Below are positions 26,494 through 35,177 of a stretch of DNA of 64,000 nt, piece after piece. The notes beneath the pieces are model-generated. The model had not been told where the DNA came from. It saw only the letters and a list, made by a program, of their open reading frames with translations, and did not search any database. The translations under genes and the position numbers were made by a program. Within the stretch, counting starts at the first letter, position 1; the number at the start of each line of letters is the position of its first letter. Location of the stretch: positions 124,001-188,000 of the forward strand of contig JALNYT010000004.1 of the NCBI GenBank assembly GCA_023229685.1, in the 5' to 3' direction. The DNA comes from Sulfuritalea sp. (GTDB lineage: Bacteria > Pseudomonadota > Gammaproteobacteria > Burkholderiales > Rhodocyclaceae).

Positions 26494-27417
26494 ATGGCAG
26501 CGCCGCGGCATTTTCTGCAGCTGAAGGACTTTTCGCGCGAGGACCTCGATCACGTTTTCGAGCGCACGCGCTCCATCAAGGCGCGCTTCAAGGCCTACCA
26601 GCGCTATTGGCCCTTGCAGGATCGCACGCTGGTGATGATTTTCGAGAAGGCCAGCACGCGCACCCGCCTCTCTTTCGAGGCCGGCATGCAGCAGCTGGGC
26701 GGTTCGGCGATCTACCTGAACACGCGGGATTCGCAGCTTGGACGCGGCGAACCGGTGGAGGATGCCGCTCAGGTGATTTCGCGCATGAGCGACATCGTCA
26801 TGATCCGCACCTTCGAGCAGGAGATCATCGAGCGCTTTGCCAGTCACTCGCGGGTGCCGGTGATCAATGGCCTGACCAACGAATACCACCCCTGCCAGAT
26901 TCTCGCCGACATCTTTACCTTCATTGAAAAGCGTGGCCCGATACCGGGCCGCACCGTGGCCTGGATCGGCGATTCGAACAATGTCTGCAACACGTGGCTG
27001 CAGGCCGCGGAAATCTTCGGCTTCCAGGTTCATGTGTCGACGCCGCCCGGCTACGAGGTCGAAGCGGAGCGCGCCGGCCTCTATGGCACGGATCACTTCG
27101 AGCAGTTCGCCGATCCGATGGATGCGGCGCGCGGCGCCGATCTGGTGACCACCGATGTGTGGACCTCGATGGGCTTCGAAGCCGAGAACGATGAGCGCTT
27201 GCGCGACTTTGCCGATTGGCAGGTCGATGCCGACATGATGCGTGCCGCGCGTCCCGATGCGGTGTTCATGCACTGCCTGCCGGCGCATCGAGGTGAGGAA
27301 GTGGCCGCCGAGGTGATCGACGGCGCGCAAAGCGTGGTCTGGGATGAGGCCGAAAATCGGCTGCACGTGCAGAAGGCCTTGATGGAATTCCTGCTCCTGG
27401 GCAGGGTGGATGACTGA
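26494..27417 (+). CDS. argF: Ornithine carbamoyltransferase
   Basis: ArgF makes citrulline from ornithine and carbamoyl phosphate. The 307-residue protein has the carbamoyl-phosphate motif KASTRTRLSFEAGMQQLGG, NEYHPCQILADIFT, WIGDSNNVCNTW, DVWTSMGFE and HCLPAHRGEEV with the catalytic Cys. The ATG lies 2 bases after the argD stop. Length is normal for the short bacterial form. Confidence 0.96.
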   Translation: MAAPRHFLQLKDFSREDLDHVFERTRSIKARFKAYQRYWPLQDRTLVMIFEKASTRTRLSFEAGMQQLGGSAIYLNTRDSQLGRGEPVEDAAQVISRMSDIVMIRTFEQEIIERFASHSRVPVINGLTNEYHPCQILADIFTFIEKRGPIPGRTVAWIGDSNNVCNTWLQAAEIFGFQVHVSTPPGYEVEAERAGLYGTDHFEQFADPMDAARGADLVTTDVWTSMGFEAENDERLRDFADWQVDADMMRAARPDAVFMHCLPAHRGEEVAAEVIDGAQSVVWDEAENRLHVQKALMEFLLLGRVDD

Positions 27418-27428
27418 GGAAAACGGCA

Positions 27429-28703
27429 ATGAGTAACGCAAAGAAGAAGGCAGGCAAAGGCGCGGCAAGCAACAAGGTGGTCCTCGCCTATTCGGGCGGG
27501 CTGGACACCTCGGTGATTCTCAAGTGGTTGCAGGACACCTACCAGTGCGAGGTGGTTACCTTCACCGCCGACCTCGGGCAGGGCGAGGAACTCGAACCGG
27601 CGCGCGCCAAAGCGCTGAAGATGGGCATCAAGCCCAAGAACATTTTCATCGACGATCTGCGCGAGGAATTTGTCCGCGACTTCGTCTTCCCCATGTTCCG
27701 CTGCAATACCGTCTATGAAGGCGAATACCTGCTCGGCACCTCGATCGCGCGGCCGCTGATCGCCAAGCGACTGGTCGAAATCGCCAAGAAGACCGGCGCC
27801 AATGCGATCTCCCACGGCGCCACGGGCAAGGGCAACGATCAGGTGCGCTTCGAACTCGGCGCCTATGCCCTGATGCCCAACGTCAAGGTCATCGCACCCT
27901 GGCGCGAATGGGACCTGCTGTCGCGCGAGAAGCTGATGGCCTACGCGGCGAAGCATGGCATCCCGGTGGAAATGAAGCACAAGAAGGGCGGCTCGCCCTA
28001 TTCCATGGATGCCAACCTGCTGCATATTTCCTACGAAGGGCGCCATCTCGAAAATCCCGGTGCCGAGGCCGAGGAATCGATGTGGCGCTGGACCGTGCCG
28101 CCCGAGAAGGCGCCGGACAAGGCCGAGTACCTGGACCTCGAGTTCAAGCGCGGCGATTTGTCTGCCATCAACGGCAAGAAGATGAAAGCCCACGAACTGC
28201 TGGCGACGCTCAACACGCTCGGCGGCAAGCACGGCATCGGCCGCCTCGATCTGGTCGAGAACCGCTACGTCGGCATGAAGTCGCGCGGCTGCTACGAGAC
28301 CCCCGGCGGTAGCATCCTGCTGCGCGCCCATCGCGCCATCGAATCCGTCTGCCTCGACCGCGAAGAGGCGCATCTGAAAGACGACCTGATGCCGCGCTAC
28401 GCCAGCCTGATCTACAACGGCTACTGGTGGAGCCCGGAACGCCGCGCCCTGCAAGCGCTGATCGACCACACCCAGCACAACGTCAATGGCTGGGTCCGCC
28501 TCAAGCTCTACAAGGGCAACGTGATCGTGGTCAGCCGCGACTCGAAAACCGACTCGCTGTTCGATCCGACCATTGCCACCTTCGAGGACGACGCCGGCGC
28601 CTACAATCAGAAAGACGCCCACGGCTTTATCCGGCTCAATGCGCTGCGCCTGCGCATTGGCGCCAATCGGGACGAGAGCAAGGCAGGCAAGAAGAAGGGC
28701 TGA
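27429..28703 (+). CDS. argG: Argininosuccinate synthase
   Basis: ArgG condenses citrulline and aspartate. The 424-residue protein begins with a Lys-rich tail (MSNAKKKAGKGAASNK) and the PP-loop AYSGGLDTSVILKWL, then GATGKGNDQVRFELGAYAL, PYSMDANLLHISYEG and MKSRGCYETPGGSILLRAHRAIES. It lies 11 bases after argF in the same operon, completing ornithine to argininosuccinate conversion. Confidence 0.97.
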   Translation: MSNAKKKAGKGAASNKVVLAYSGGLDTSVILKWLQDTYQCEVVTFTADLGQGEELEPARAKALKMGIKPKNIFIDDLREEFVRDFVFPMFRCNTVYEGEYLLGTSIARPLIAKRLVEIAKKTGANAISHGATGKGNDQVRFELGAYALMPNVKVIAPWREWDLLSREKLMAYAAKHGIPVEMKHKKGGSPYSMDANLLHISYEGRHLENPGAEAEESMWRWTVPPEKAPDKAEYLDLEFKRGDLSAINGKKMKAHELLATLNTLGGKHGIGRLDLVENRYVGMKSRGCYETPGGSILLRAHRAIESVCLDREEAHLKDDLMPRYASLIYNGYWWSPERRALQALIDHTQHNVNGWVRLKLYKGNVIVVSRDSKTDSLFDPTIATFEDDAGAYNQKDAHGFIRLNALRLRIGANRDESKAGKKKG

Positions 28704-28735
28704 CGGGGTACCAGGAGTAAAAGAGGAACCGGCCG

Positions 28736-28945
28736 ATGTTCGGCATTTCCGAGGAGCAACTGGCAGAGTTCGGCATGACCTTCGGCCTCGGCGCCTTCAT
28801 GTTGTACATGCTGTTCATCATTGGCGAACTGGCGTGGAAAGCGAAGGCGGGCAAGCTCGGTACCTTTGTCCTCTTCTTCGTCCTGGCTTTCGGCATGGTC
28901 GGCTTCGTGGCCAAAATCATCATCCAAAAAATGTGGGGGATCTGA
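28736..28945 (+). CDS. DUF2788 family small membrane protein
   Basis: A 69-residue protein with two hydrophobic helices (FGLGAFMLYMLFIIGELAW and LGTFVLFFVLAFGMVGFVAKIII) and an Asp/Glu-rich N-terminus. The pattern matches the DUF2788 family known mainly from betaproteobacteria, of unknown role. AGAGGAACC precedes the ATG. It lies between argG and ppnP; the stop is 1 base from the next ATG. Confidence 0.82.
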   Translation: MFGISEEQLAEFGMTFGLGAFMLYMLFIIGELAWKAKAGKLGTFVLFFVLAFGMVGFVAKIIIQKMWGI

Positions 28946-28946
28946 T

Positions 28947-29258
28947 ATGTCGCAGTTTGAAAATGTTGCGGTGGTCAAGAAGGCCAATGTCTATTTCGAC
29001 GGCAAGTGCATCAGCCATACCGTGCAGTTCCCCGACGGCACCAAGAAGAGCGTCGGCGTGATCCTGCCGTCCACGCTGACTTTCAACACCGGCGTGCCCG
29101 AGATCATGGAGTGCGTTTCCGGCGTTTGCCGCTATCGGATCAAGGGCGAGGACTGGAAGAGCAGCGGCGCCGGCCAGAGCTTCAAGGTTCCGGGAAACTC
29201 GAGCTTCGAGATCGAGGTCAGCGGCGAGCCCTATCACTACATTTGTCATTTCGCTTGA
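28947..29258 (+). CDS. ppnP: Pyrimidine/purine nucleoside phosphorylase
   Basis: PpnP (formerly DUF1255) is a small cupin-fold enzyme that phosphorolyses several nucleosides. The 103-residue product matches the family: NVYFDGKCISHTVQFPDGTKKSVGVILPS, FNTGVPEIMECVSG, and the ending FEIEVSGEPYHYICHF. GGGGGATC precedes the ATG, inside the end of the DUF2788 gene. Confidence 0.92.
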   Translation: MSQFENVAVVKKANVYFDGKCISHTVQFPDGTKKSVGVILPSTLTFNTGVPEIMECVSGVCRYRIKGEDWKSSGAGQSFKVPGNSSFEIEVSGEPYHYICHFA

Positions 29259-29273
29259 TCACAGGAGACCGGC

Positions 29274-29768
29274 ATGCCTTCTTTCGACATCACATCCGAA
29301 GCAGATCTGGTGGCCTTGAAGAACGCCGTCGATGTGGCCGGGCGGCACATCGGCAATCGCTATGACTTCAAAGGCACTTCGGCCCGTGCCGAACTGAACG
29401 AAAAGGACAAGACCATCACCATCCATGGCGATTCAGAATTCCAGCTCAGCCAGGTCAAGGACATCCTTTTCCCGGAAATGGAGAAAAAGGAGCGGGAAAG
29501 CACCAAGCGGCTCGAGCACGGGCCCGTGCAGTCGGTGGGCGGCAACAAGTCCAAGCAGGTGCTCACGATCAAGGTCGGCATCGAGCAGGAACTGGCGAAG
29601 AAGATCGTCAAGATGATCAAGGACAGCAAGCTCAAGGTACAGGCCAGCATCCAGGGCGACGCGGTGCGCGTCACCGGCGCCAAGCGCGACCTGCTGCAGG
29701 AAGTCATCGCACTGGTGAAGAAGTCGATCACCGACTTCCCCTTGCAGTACGGCAATTTCAGGGACTGA
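29274..29768 (+). CDS. yajQ: YajQ family nucleotide-binding protein
   Basis: The 164-residue protein matches YajQ throughout: MPSFDITSEADLVALKNAVD, YDFKGTSARAELNEKDKTI, KKERESTKRLEHG, and AKKIVKMIKDSKLKVQASIQGDAVRVTGAKRDLLQ. Some members bind cyclic di-GMP and act as effectors. It ends 11 bases inside the convergent amidotransferase gene. Confidence 0.95.
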   Translation: MPSFDITSEADLVALKNAVDVAGRHIGNRYDFKGTSARAELNEKDKTITIHGDSEFQLSQVKDILFPEMEKKERESTKRLEHGPVQSVGGNKSKQVLTIKVGIEQELAKKIVKMIKDSKLKVQASIQGDAVRVTGAKRDLLQEVIALVKKSITDFPLQYGNFRD

Positions 29769-30468
29769 CCAGCCCTTTGATCCAGCGGCCGTAGAGCCTA
29801 TCCGCCACCGCGCGCATCGCCGCGATGCGCGTGTCCATGTTTTCCTCCATCTGCTGCGGCGTCTGCACCGACGCCGAGGGCGGCACCCCTTCCGCCGCCC
29901 ATTGCCGGCACCAGCCGCGGATCATGGTATCGGTCATCTCGACATGGCATTGCATGCCCAGATGCGGGCCGCGCACGAAGGCCTGATTGACGCAATGGGC
30001 GCTTGTCAGAATGCGGGTGGCGCCTTGCGGGAGGGTGAACGTCTCGCCGTGCCAGTGGAAAGCCTCGAAGCGTTGAACGCCGCCCAGCCACTCGGTTGCC
30101 AACTGCGCGGCGCTATCGGCGGCCTCCACCTGGCCCCAGCCGATTTCCTTGACCGGATTGCTTGCTACGGTGCCGCCGAAAGCCCTGGCCATCAGTTGCC
30201 CGCCGAGGCAGTGACCGATCACCGGGATGCCCCGGGCGTCCGCCATGCGGATCAGTTCCAGCTCAAGCGGGATCCACGGCAGCACGTCATTCGCGCTCAT
30301 CGGCCCGCCCATGAAGCACAGCCCGGAGAAATCATCGGGAGTCGGCGGTGGCGAGACGCCGTCATCGACCCTAAAGAGAGTCCATGGCAGGGAATGCCGG
30401 TCGAGGAATGTGGCAAAATAGGCCGGTCCCTCGCCGGGGCTATGACGGAATATTGCGATCGGTTTCAT
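29758..30468 (-). CDS. Class I glutamine amidotransferase-like protein
   Basis: A 236-residue stand-alone GATase1 domain resembling GuaA-N and YfeJ-type proteins. It has the nucleophile in VIGHCLGGQLMARAFGG and the His-Glu pair in MQCHVEMTD, plus FMGGPMSANDVLPWIP. No synthetase domain is attached, so the amide acceptor is unknown. The ATG at 30466-30468 overlaps the start codon of the divergent Nudix gene in the palindrome CATG. The 3' end overlaps yajQ by 11 bases. Confidence 0.87.
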   Translation of the reverse strand: MKPIAIFRHSPGEGPAYFATFLDRHSLPWTLFRVDDGVSPPPTPDDFSGLCFMGGPMSANDVLPWIPLELELIRMADARGIPVIGHCLGGQLMARAFGGTVASNPVKEIGWGQVEAADSAAQLATEWLGGVQRFEAFHWHGETFTLPQGATRILTSAHCVNQAFVRGPHLGMQCHVEMTDTMIRGWCRQWAAEGVPPSASVQTPQQMEENMDTRIAAMRAVADRLYGRWIKGLVSP

Positions 30469-31090
30469 GCCGGAGTCTCTTGTTAGCGCAGGCCCGAATT
30501 CTAGCGGAGGCCTGCTTTCCCTGATGCGTCGTCGGTTCAACGAAGGCTTTGTTGCGCCTCCTGTAACCGAACCCCGCTTTGAAGAAGGTGCGGAACTGAT
30601 TGCCGCCGCCGTATTAGTGCCGGTGATCGTGCGCGAAACCGGGGCCACCATGCTGCTGACCCAGCGTACGGCGCATCTGCGCGACCACGCCGGCCAGGTC
30701 AGCTTTCCCGGCGGCCGTGCCGAAGCGAGCGACGCCTCGCCGGAGGCCACCGCCTTGCGCGAAGCCGAGGAGGAAGTCGGTCTGCTTGCGTCCCAGATCG
30801 AAATTCTCGGTCGCCTGCCCGAATACCGGACCGGCACGGGCTTCGTCATTACTCCCATCGTCGCCCTGGTGACCCCGCCGCTGAATCTGAAACTGGACGA
30901 TTTCGAGGTGGCCGAAGTATTCGAGCCGCCGCTCGAGTTCCTCCTCGACAGTGCCAACCATCAGCGCCACACCATTGAGGTGCGCGGCGCCATGCACGAG
31001 TACTGGGCCATGCCCTGGCAGGGCTACTACATCTGGGGCGCGACCGCCGGCATGCTGGTGACCCTGCATCGATTCCTGCACAGTCTCTGA
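30467..31090 (+). CDS. Nudix hydrolase, CoA pyrophosphatase (NudL) type
   Basis: The 207-residue protein carries the extended NudL-type Nudix box GQVSFPGGRAEASDASPEATALREAEEEVGL, with LLTQRTAHLRDHAG before it and a C-terminal region ending YYIWGATAGMLVTLHRFL. NudL enzymes hydrolyse CoA to 3',5'-ADP and phosphopantetheine. The start is either ATG 30467, whose codon overlaps that of the divergent gene, or ATG 30524, which lies after a GGAGG and begins MRRRFNEGF. A 4-base gap separates it from the next gene. Confidence 0.88.
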   Translation: MPESLVSAGPNSSGGLLSLMRRRFNEGFVAPPVTEPRFEEGAELIAAAVLVPVIVRETGATMLLTQRTAHLRDHAGQVSFPGGRAEASDASPEATALREAEEEVGLLASQIEILGRLPEYRTGTGFVITPIVALVTPPLNLKLDDFEVAEVFEPPLEFLLDSANHQRHTIEVRGAMHEYWAMPWQGYYIWGATAGMLVTLHRFLHSL

Positions 31091-31094
31091 GCGC

Positions 31095-32030
31095 ATGAGC
31101 CTGCTTTCCATCGTCATCGCCCTGATTCTCGAGCAGTTGCACGCCCTGCCGGTACAGCGCGCGGTGCGCGCGCCCCTGGCGCGGATGGCCGCCCTGCTCG
31201 AAGACAAGTTCAACGACGGCGGCCGCAGTCACGGCGCCATCGCCTGGTGGCTGGGCGCCGCGCTGCCGGCGGCCCTGGTGTCACTGGTCTATGGCTTGCT
31301 GATGAACACTCAGCCGCTGCTGGCTTTTCTGCTGGGCATCGGCGTCTTGTACCTGACCATGGGTTTTCGTCAGTTCAGTCATTTCTTCACCAATATTCAT
31401 CTTGCGCTGCGGCTCGGCGAAGTCGAACAGGCACGACAACTGCTCGCGCAATGGCGCGGACGCGCCGGCGACCGCCTGACGGCAAGCGAGATCGCGCGCC
31501 TTGCGATCGAGCAGGCCTTGCTGTCGTCGCATCGGCACGTATTCGCTCCGCTGCTGTGGTTCGTCGTGCTGGGGCCGGCGGGAGCGTTGCTCTACCGGCT
31601 CGCTCATGCGCTTGACGAACTCTGGGGCGAGCGTAGCGAGATCGAGCTTGGCGAATTCGGCCAGTTCGCGCATCAGGCTTTCGTCCTGATCGACTGGCTG
31701 CCGTTGCGGGTGACGGCAGCGGCATTTGCGGTGGTCGGCGATTTCGAGGATGCGGTGCATTGCTGGCGCACCCAGGCCGCGCGATGGCCCGATGGCAGCT
31801 CCGGTATACTGCTGGCCAGTGGTGCCGGCGCGTTGGGTGTGCGCCTCGGCATGCCGGTGCACGAGGTGATTCAGGAAATGGGCGAGCCCGGCGATCGTCC
31901 CGAACTGGGTCTGGGCGAAGACGCCGATCCCGATTTGATGCAGAGCACGATAGGCCTCGTCTGGCGCACTCTCGTACTCGGTTTGGCAGTGCTGGCCCTG
32001 GTCTGGGTTTCCGGATGGGTCGGCGGTTGA
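31095..32030 (+). CDS. CobD/CbiB family membrane protein
   Basis: A 311-residue inner-membrane protein with hydrophobic segments near residues 1-18, 50-100, 165-185 and at the C-terminus, and the CobD/CbiB-like LALRLGEVEQARQLLAQWRGR and FEDAVHCWRTQAARWPDG. True CbiB makes adenosylcobinamide phosphate, but no other cobalamin gene lies nearby, and betaproteobacterial stand-alone members are not shown to do so. It may also be read as AmpE-like. It is probably co-transcribed with the Nudix gene. Confidence 0.75.
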   Translation: MSLLSIVIALILEQLHALPVQRAVRAPLARMAALLEDKFNDGGRSHGAIAWWLGAALPAALVSLVYGLLMNTQPLLAFLLGIGVLYLTMGFRQFSHFFTNIHLALRLGEVEQARQLLAQWRGRAGDRLTASEIARLAIEQALLSSHRHVFAPLLWFVVLGPAGALLYRLAHALDELWGERSEIELGEFGQFAHQAFVLIDWLPLRVTAAAFAVVGDFEDAVHCWRTQAARWPDGSSGILLASGAGALGVRLGMPVHEVIQEMGEPGDRPELGLGEDADPDLMQSTIGLVWRTLVLGLAVLALVWVSGWVGG

Positions 32031-32052
32031 TTCTTAGAAAAGGAGTTTTGTA

Positions 32053-33240
32053 ATGGCTGACAAGAGAGAAGTTGTTGTACTGAGTGCAGTTCGTGCCGCG
32101 GTCGGCACCTTCATGGGTGGGTTGTCCGGCATGGAACCGGCCGACCTGGGCGGCCTGGTGGTCAAGGAGGCCATCGCCCGTTCCGGCGTCGATCCCAAGG
32201 CCATTACCTTTGCCACCGTCGGCAACGTGATTCCGACCGAGGTGCGTTACCCCTATGTCGCGCGCCTTGCCACGATCCAGGGCGGCATGAGCATGGACTC
32301 GGTCACCTTTGCCGTTAACCGCCTCTGCGGTTCCGCGCAGCAGGCGATCGTCAGTTCAGCACAGGCGATCATGCTCGGCGATACCGATTTCGCCATTGGC
32401 GGCGGCGTTGAAGTCATGTCGCGCGGCGCCTATTTGTCTCCCGCGATGCGTTCCGGCGCCCGCATGGGCGACACCAAGATGATCGATGCCATGGTCGCCG
32501 CGCTGACCGACCCGTTCGGCGTCGGCCACATGGGCGTCACCGCCGAAAACCTGGCCAAGAAGCACGGCCTGACGCGCGAGATGCAGGACGAGTTCGCCTG
32601 CGAATCGCAGCGCCGCGCCGCCGCCGCCGTCGCCGCCGGCTACTTCAAGGAACAGATCGTGCCGATCACCATCAAGACCCGCAAGGGCGACGTGGTGTTC
32701 GATACCGACGAGCACATCAAGGCCAACACCACCATGGAATCGCTGGCCAAGATGAAGCCGGCATTCGACAAGAACGGAACCGTCACCGCCGGCAATGCTT
32801 CTGGCATCAACGACGGCGCCGGCTTCCTGGTGCTGGCCGATGCTGCCAAGGCCGCCGCCGGCGGCCACAAGGCGATGGCGCGGCTGGTTGCCTACGGCAT
32901 CGGCGGCGTGCCGAACGACGTCATGGGCGAAGGTCCGATCCCGTCGACCCGCATTGCGCTGGCCAAGGCCGGCCTCAAGATCGAGGACATCGGCGTCGTC
33001 GAGTCCAACGAAGCCTTTGCCGCCCAGTCGCTGACGGTGGCCAAGGTGCTCGGCCTCGATCCGAAGAAGACCAACCCGAACGGCGGTGCGATCGCCATCG
33101 GCCACCCGATCGGTGCGTCCGGCGCGGTGATCATCACCAAGGCCCTCTACGAAGCCAAGCGCGTCGGCAGCAAGTATTGCCTCGCCACCATGTGCATCGG
33201 CGGCGGCCAGGGCATCACCACGATCTGGGAAATGATCTGA
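32053..33240 (+). CDS. Acetyl-CoA C-acetyltransferase (thiolase)
   Basis: The 395-residue protein is a degradative/biosynthetic type II thiolase. The acyl-accepting Cys is in NRLCGSAQQAIVS, the His in GGAIAIGHPIGASGA, and the second Cys in MCIGGGQGITTIWE. The sequence is of the AtoB/PhaA/BktB group acting on short chains. AAAAGGAG precedes the ATG. It has its own terminator and is separate from the thiolase in the beta-oxidation operon (44606-45784). The physiological substrate is unknown. Confidence 0.92.
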   Translation: MADKREVVVLSAVRAAVGTFMGGLSGMEPADLGGLVVKEAIARSGVDPKAITFATVGNVIPTEVRYPYVARLATIQGGMSMDSVTFAVNRLCGSAQQAIVSSAQAIMLGDTDFAIGGGVEVMSRGAYLSPAMRSGARMGDTKMIDAMVAALTDPFGVGHMGVTAENLAKKHGLTREMQDEFACESQRRAAAAVAAGYFKEQIVPITIKTRKGDVVFDTDEHIKANTTMESLAKMKPAFDKNGTVTAGNASGINDGAGFLVLADAAKAAAGGHKAMARLVAYGIGGVPNDVMGEGPIPSTRIALAKAGLKIEDIGVVESNEAFAAQSLTVAKVLGLDPKKTNPNGGAIAIGHPIGASGAVIITKALYEAKRVGSKYCLATMCIGGGQGITTIWEMI

Positions 33241-33261
33241 TAGCTTTTCCCGCAGTATGAA

Positions 33262-33289
33262 AAAGCCCGGCAGCGCCGGGCTTTTTTTA
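33262..33289 (+). terminator. Rho-independent terminator of the thiolase
   Basis: AAAGCCCGGC (33262-33271) and GCCGGGCTTT (33275-33284) form a perfect 10-bp stem with an AGC loop, followed by TTTTTA. Confidence 0.92.
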
Positions 33290-33290
33290 T

Positions 33291-33315
33291 CGCCGTAGCA
33301 CCAGCGCCGACTCTT
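33291..33315 (-). repeat. Short dispersed repeat (GTCGGCGCTGG family), copy 1
   Basis: On the minus strand this reads AAGAGTCGGCGCTGGTGCTA followed by CGGCG, and it begins in the stop codon of the aldo-keto reductase. It is 1-3 bases different from the copies at 37984, 43257, 49851, 54905 and 59903. Confidence 0.7.
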
Positions 33316-34225
33316 AGAACCCCGCCATGCGCGCCAGCGCCTTCTGCTCCTCGAAGCCGGGCAGGGCGCCCATGCCGGCCGCCATGTTGTCCTCCAGGTG
33401 TTCGATGCGATTGCTCGCCGGGATCGCGCAGGTCACCGCCGAGTGCGCCAGTATCCAGCGCAGGAACAGCTGTGCCCACGAGCGGCAGCCATGATCTGCG
33501 GCTGCCGCGGGCAGCGTACGGTCCTTCACCCTGGAAAAAAGCGCGCCCGCGGCAAACGGTTGGTTGGCGATCACCGCAACGCCGTGCTCCGCCGCCAAGG
33601 GCAGTAGGCGCCTGGCCGATTCCTGTTCCGCCAGCGAATAGTTGATCTGCAGGAAGTCGAGCGGCTCCGTGCGCAGGATGTCCTCGATCTCCGCGTAGGC
33701 GCCCCGACTGTAGTGGGTGATGCCGAGGTAGCGGATTCTCTCGGCGGCCTTCCACTCGCGCAGCACCGGCAGGTGCAGCTTCCAATCCTGCAGGTTGTGG
33801 ATCTGCATCAACTCGATGCGCGGGCTCTTCAGGCGCCGCAGCGATTCTTCCATCTGCGCGATGCCGGCAGCTTTGCCGCTGGTCCACACCTTGGTGGCGA
33901 AGAACAGCCGCTCGCGCAGCTTGCGTTCGCTGACCAGATCGCCGACCACCGACTCGGAACTGCCGTACATCGGACTGCTGTCGATCACCTCGCCGCCCAG
34001 TTCGACGAAGCGCGACAGCAGCTTGCCAAGATTGTCGCGGGCCGCTGCATTGGTGCCGACGTCGAAGGTCTGCCAGGTGCCGAGTCCGACCACCGCGAGG
34101 CGGCGGCCATCGGCAGGAATGATCCGCGTCGCAGGAGAGGGTGCGGCGGCATGGGCGAGCGGCGACATCATGGCGAGTCCGGAAAGGGCGATGGTGTGCT
34201 GGAGAAAGTTACGGCGCGAGGGCAT
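33314..34225 (-). CDS. Aldo-keto reductase with Tat-type signal
   Basis: A 303-residue AKR. Family motifs are VIDSSPMYGSSE (Asp and Tyr), FFATKVW (Lys) and LMQIHNLQDW (His), which together form the catalytic tetrad, and later GVAVIANQPFAAGALF. The N-terminus MPSRRNFLQHTIALSGLAMMSPLAHAA is a twin-arginine signal (SRRNFLQ), so the enzyme is probably exported folded with NADPH. Substrate unknown. It lies downstream of the toxin-antitoxin-like pair on the same strand. Confidence 0.9.
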   Translation of the reverse strand: MPSRRNFLQHTIALSGLAMMSPLAHAAAPSPATRIIPADGRRLAVVGLGTWQTFDVGTNAAARDNLGKLLSRFVELGGEVIDSSPMYGSSESVVGDLVSERKLRERLFFATKVWTSGKAAGIAQMEESLRRLKSPRIELMQIHNLQDWKLHLPVLREWKAAERIRYLGITHYSRGAYAEIEDILRTEPLDFLQINYSLAEQESARRLLPLAAEHGVAVIANQPFAAGALFSRVKDRTLPAAAADHGCRSWAQLFLRWILAHSAVTCAIPASNRIEHLEDNMAAGMGALPGFEEQKALARMAGF

Positions 34226-34245
34226 GGCGGCCGAACGAGGAAAGC

Positions 34246-34572
34246 TTACTTCCTGCCGTAAGTGCTGTCGTGATCGGGTGCGACGGTCAGCAGGCGGATG
34301 AAGTCGCCGTCGCGGTAGGCGGTGGCGCGGCGCGATTGCGTGATGCGGAGCGAGTAGATGGCATCGACGCCGGCGGGCGGCCGGACGCTGAGTATCTTCT
34401 CCCAGTTCAGCCCCTTGTCGCGATACACCTGACTCCAGGTCATTTGCCGCAAGCGGCCAAGGGTATCGAGCGCGGCGAGCCGTTCCGGCTTTTGCAGCGT
34501 GAGCAGGTTTTCCTGAAAGACCGGGTTGTTGAGATCGAGCCTGACCGCGGCCTCGGTCTCAGCCTTTGCCAC
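34246..34572 (-). CDS. Probable toxin-like partner of the upstream small gene
   Basis: A 108-residue basic protein with SRRATAYRDGDFIRLLTVAPDHDSTY at the C-terminus, a pattern resembling the last beta strands of RelE/ParE-like toxins; the match is weak. The GTG at 34572 is chosen because GGAGAAG lies 8 bases upstream; it overlaps the preceding gene by 14 bases, as in many toxin-antitoxin operons. An alternative GTG at 34593 exists. The function is inferred mainly from gene arrangement. Confidence 0.6.
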   Translation of the reverse strand: MAKAETEAAVRLDLNNPVFQENLLTLQKPERLAALDTLGRLRQMTWSQVYRDKGLNWEKILSVRPPAGVDAIYSLRITQSRRATAYRDGDFIRLLTVAPDHDSTYGRK

Positions 34573-34837
34573 GAAGCTTCTCCAGCACGGCACCGGCCTT
34601 GCGGTCGGTCGGCGGATTGTTCTGCGCCCAGGCCAGCGCCTCCTGGAGTTGGGCCGCCGCCTGAGGTTCGTGCAGCCAGCGTTCGTTGTCGGGAACCACC
34701 GTGGCGGTCCTCACCAGCCAGACGCCCGGTTCCTTCTCCTCGACGAGCACCTGCCGCCCGGCGAACTGCTTGCCGAGCGAAATCTGCCCGTTGGCGCCGA
34801 TGATCTTTACGCTGGGTTGAATAGCCGTCGCTGCCAT
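34559..34837 (-). CDS. Probable antitoxin-like protein (AbrB-like N-terminus)
   Basis: A 92-residue protein with VKIIGANGQISLGKQFAGRQVLVEEKEPGVWLVRTATVVP, which resembles a swapped-hairpin AbrB/SpoVT DNA-binding domain, then a helical, more charged C-terminus (PQAAAQLQEALAWAQ). AGGAGGTGC precedes the ATG. It overlaps the following gene, giving an antitoxin-first layout. The family is not certain. Confidence 0.6.
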   Translation of the reverse strand: MAATAIQPSVKIIGANGQISLGKQFAGRQVLVEEKEPGVWLVRTATVVPDNERWLHEPQAAAQLQEALAWAQNNPPTDRKAGAVLEKLRGKG

Positions 34838-35096
34838 GATTGCACCTCCTTCACTCGCTGCACGACGGCACTATAGCACTAATATAGGAAAATAGGATGA
34901 CGGCGGTGCTGCCAGAATGTCGCGAAAGTTCCCGCAGGGACGAAGAGCGCTGGCGTTTGCGGGACGGCGAAGGCAAGGGCGTTGATGCCGTTTCGGATAT
35001 GGCTGTGGCCGAGAAAAGAAGGGGCGGACAGATATTTCGATGTTGACCTATTTAGCTCGTGATCGTCGGGTCGGGGAATCGTATCGCGCTTTTTCG
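34838..35096. other. Non-coding stretch between the gene pair and the attC array
   Basis: About 260 bases without a supportable gene. It is somewhat AT-rich near the pair's promoter side (ATAGCACTAATATAGG) and GC-rich further on. It may hold the promoter of the gene pair and the junction between chromosomal DNA and the array. I see no clear element. Confidence 0.4.
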
Positions 35097-35177
35097 ACTC
35101 AACGTGCAGCTTGAGGGGCGCGGAAACAGGCGGCGAAGCCCGCTGTTAGAGCGTCCCTCTCAAAGCGTTTGTTAGGC
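35097..35177 (-). other. attC-like recombination site A
   Basis: The site opens with ACTCAAC (RYYYAAC) and ends with GTTAGGC (GTTRRRY), 81 bases apart. Inside, GCTTGAGGGGCGC pairs with GCGTCCCTCTCAAAGC with bulges, as in attC sites. The stop codon of the cassette gene at 35172 is formed by the core, a frequent cassette trait. Confidence 0.75.
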
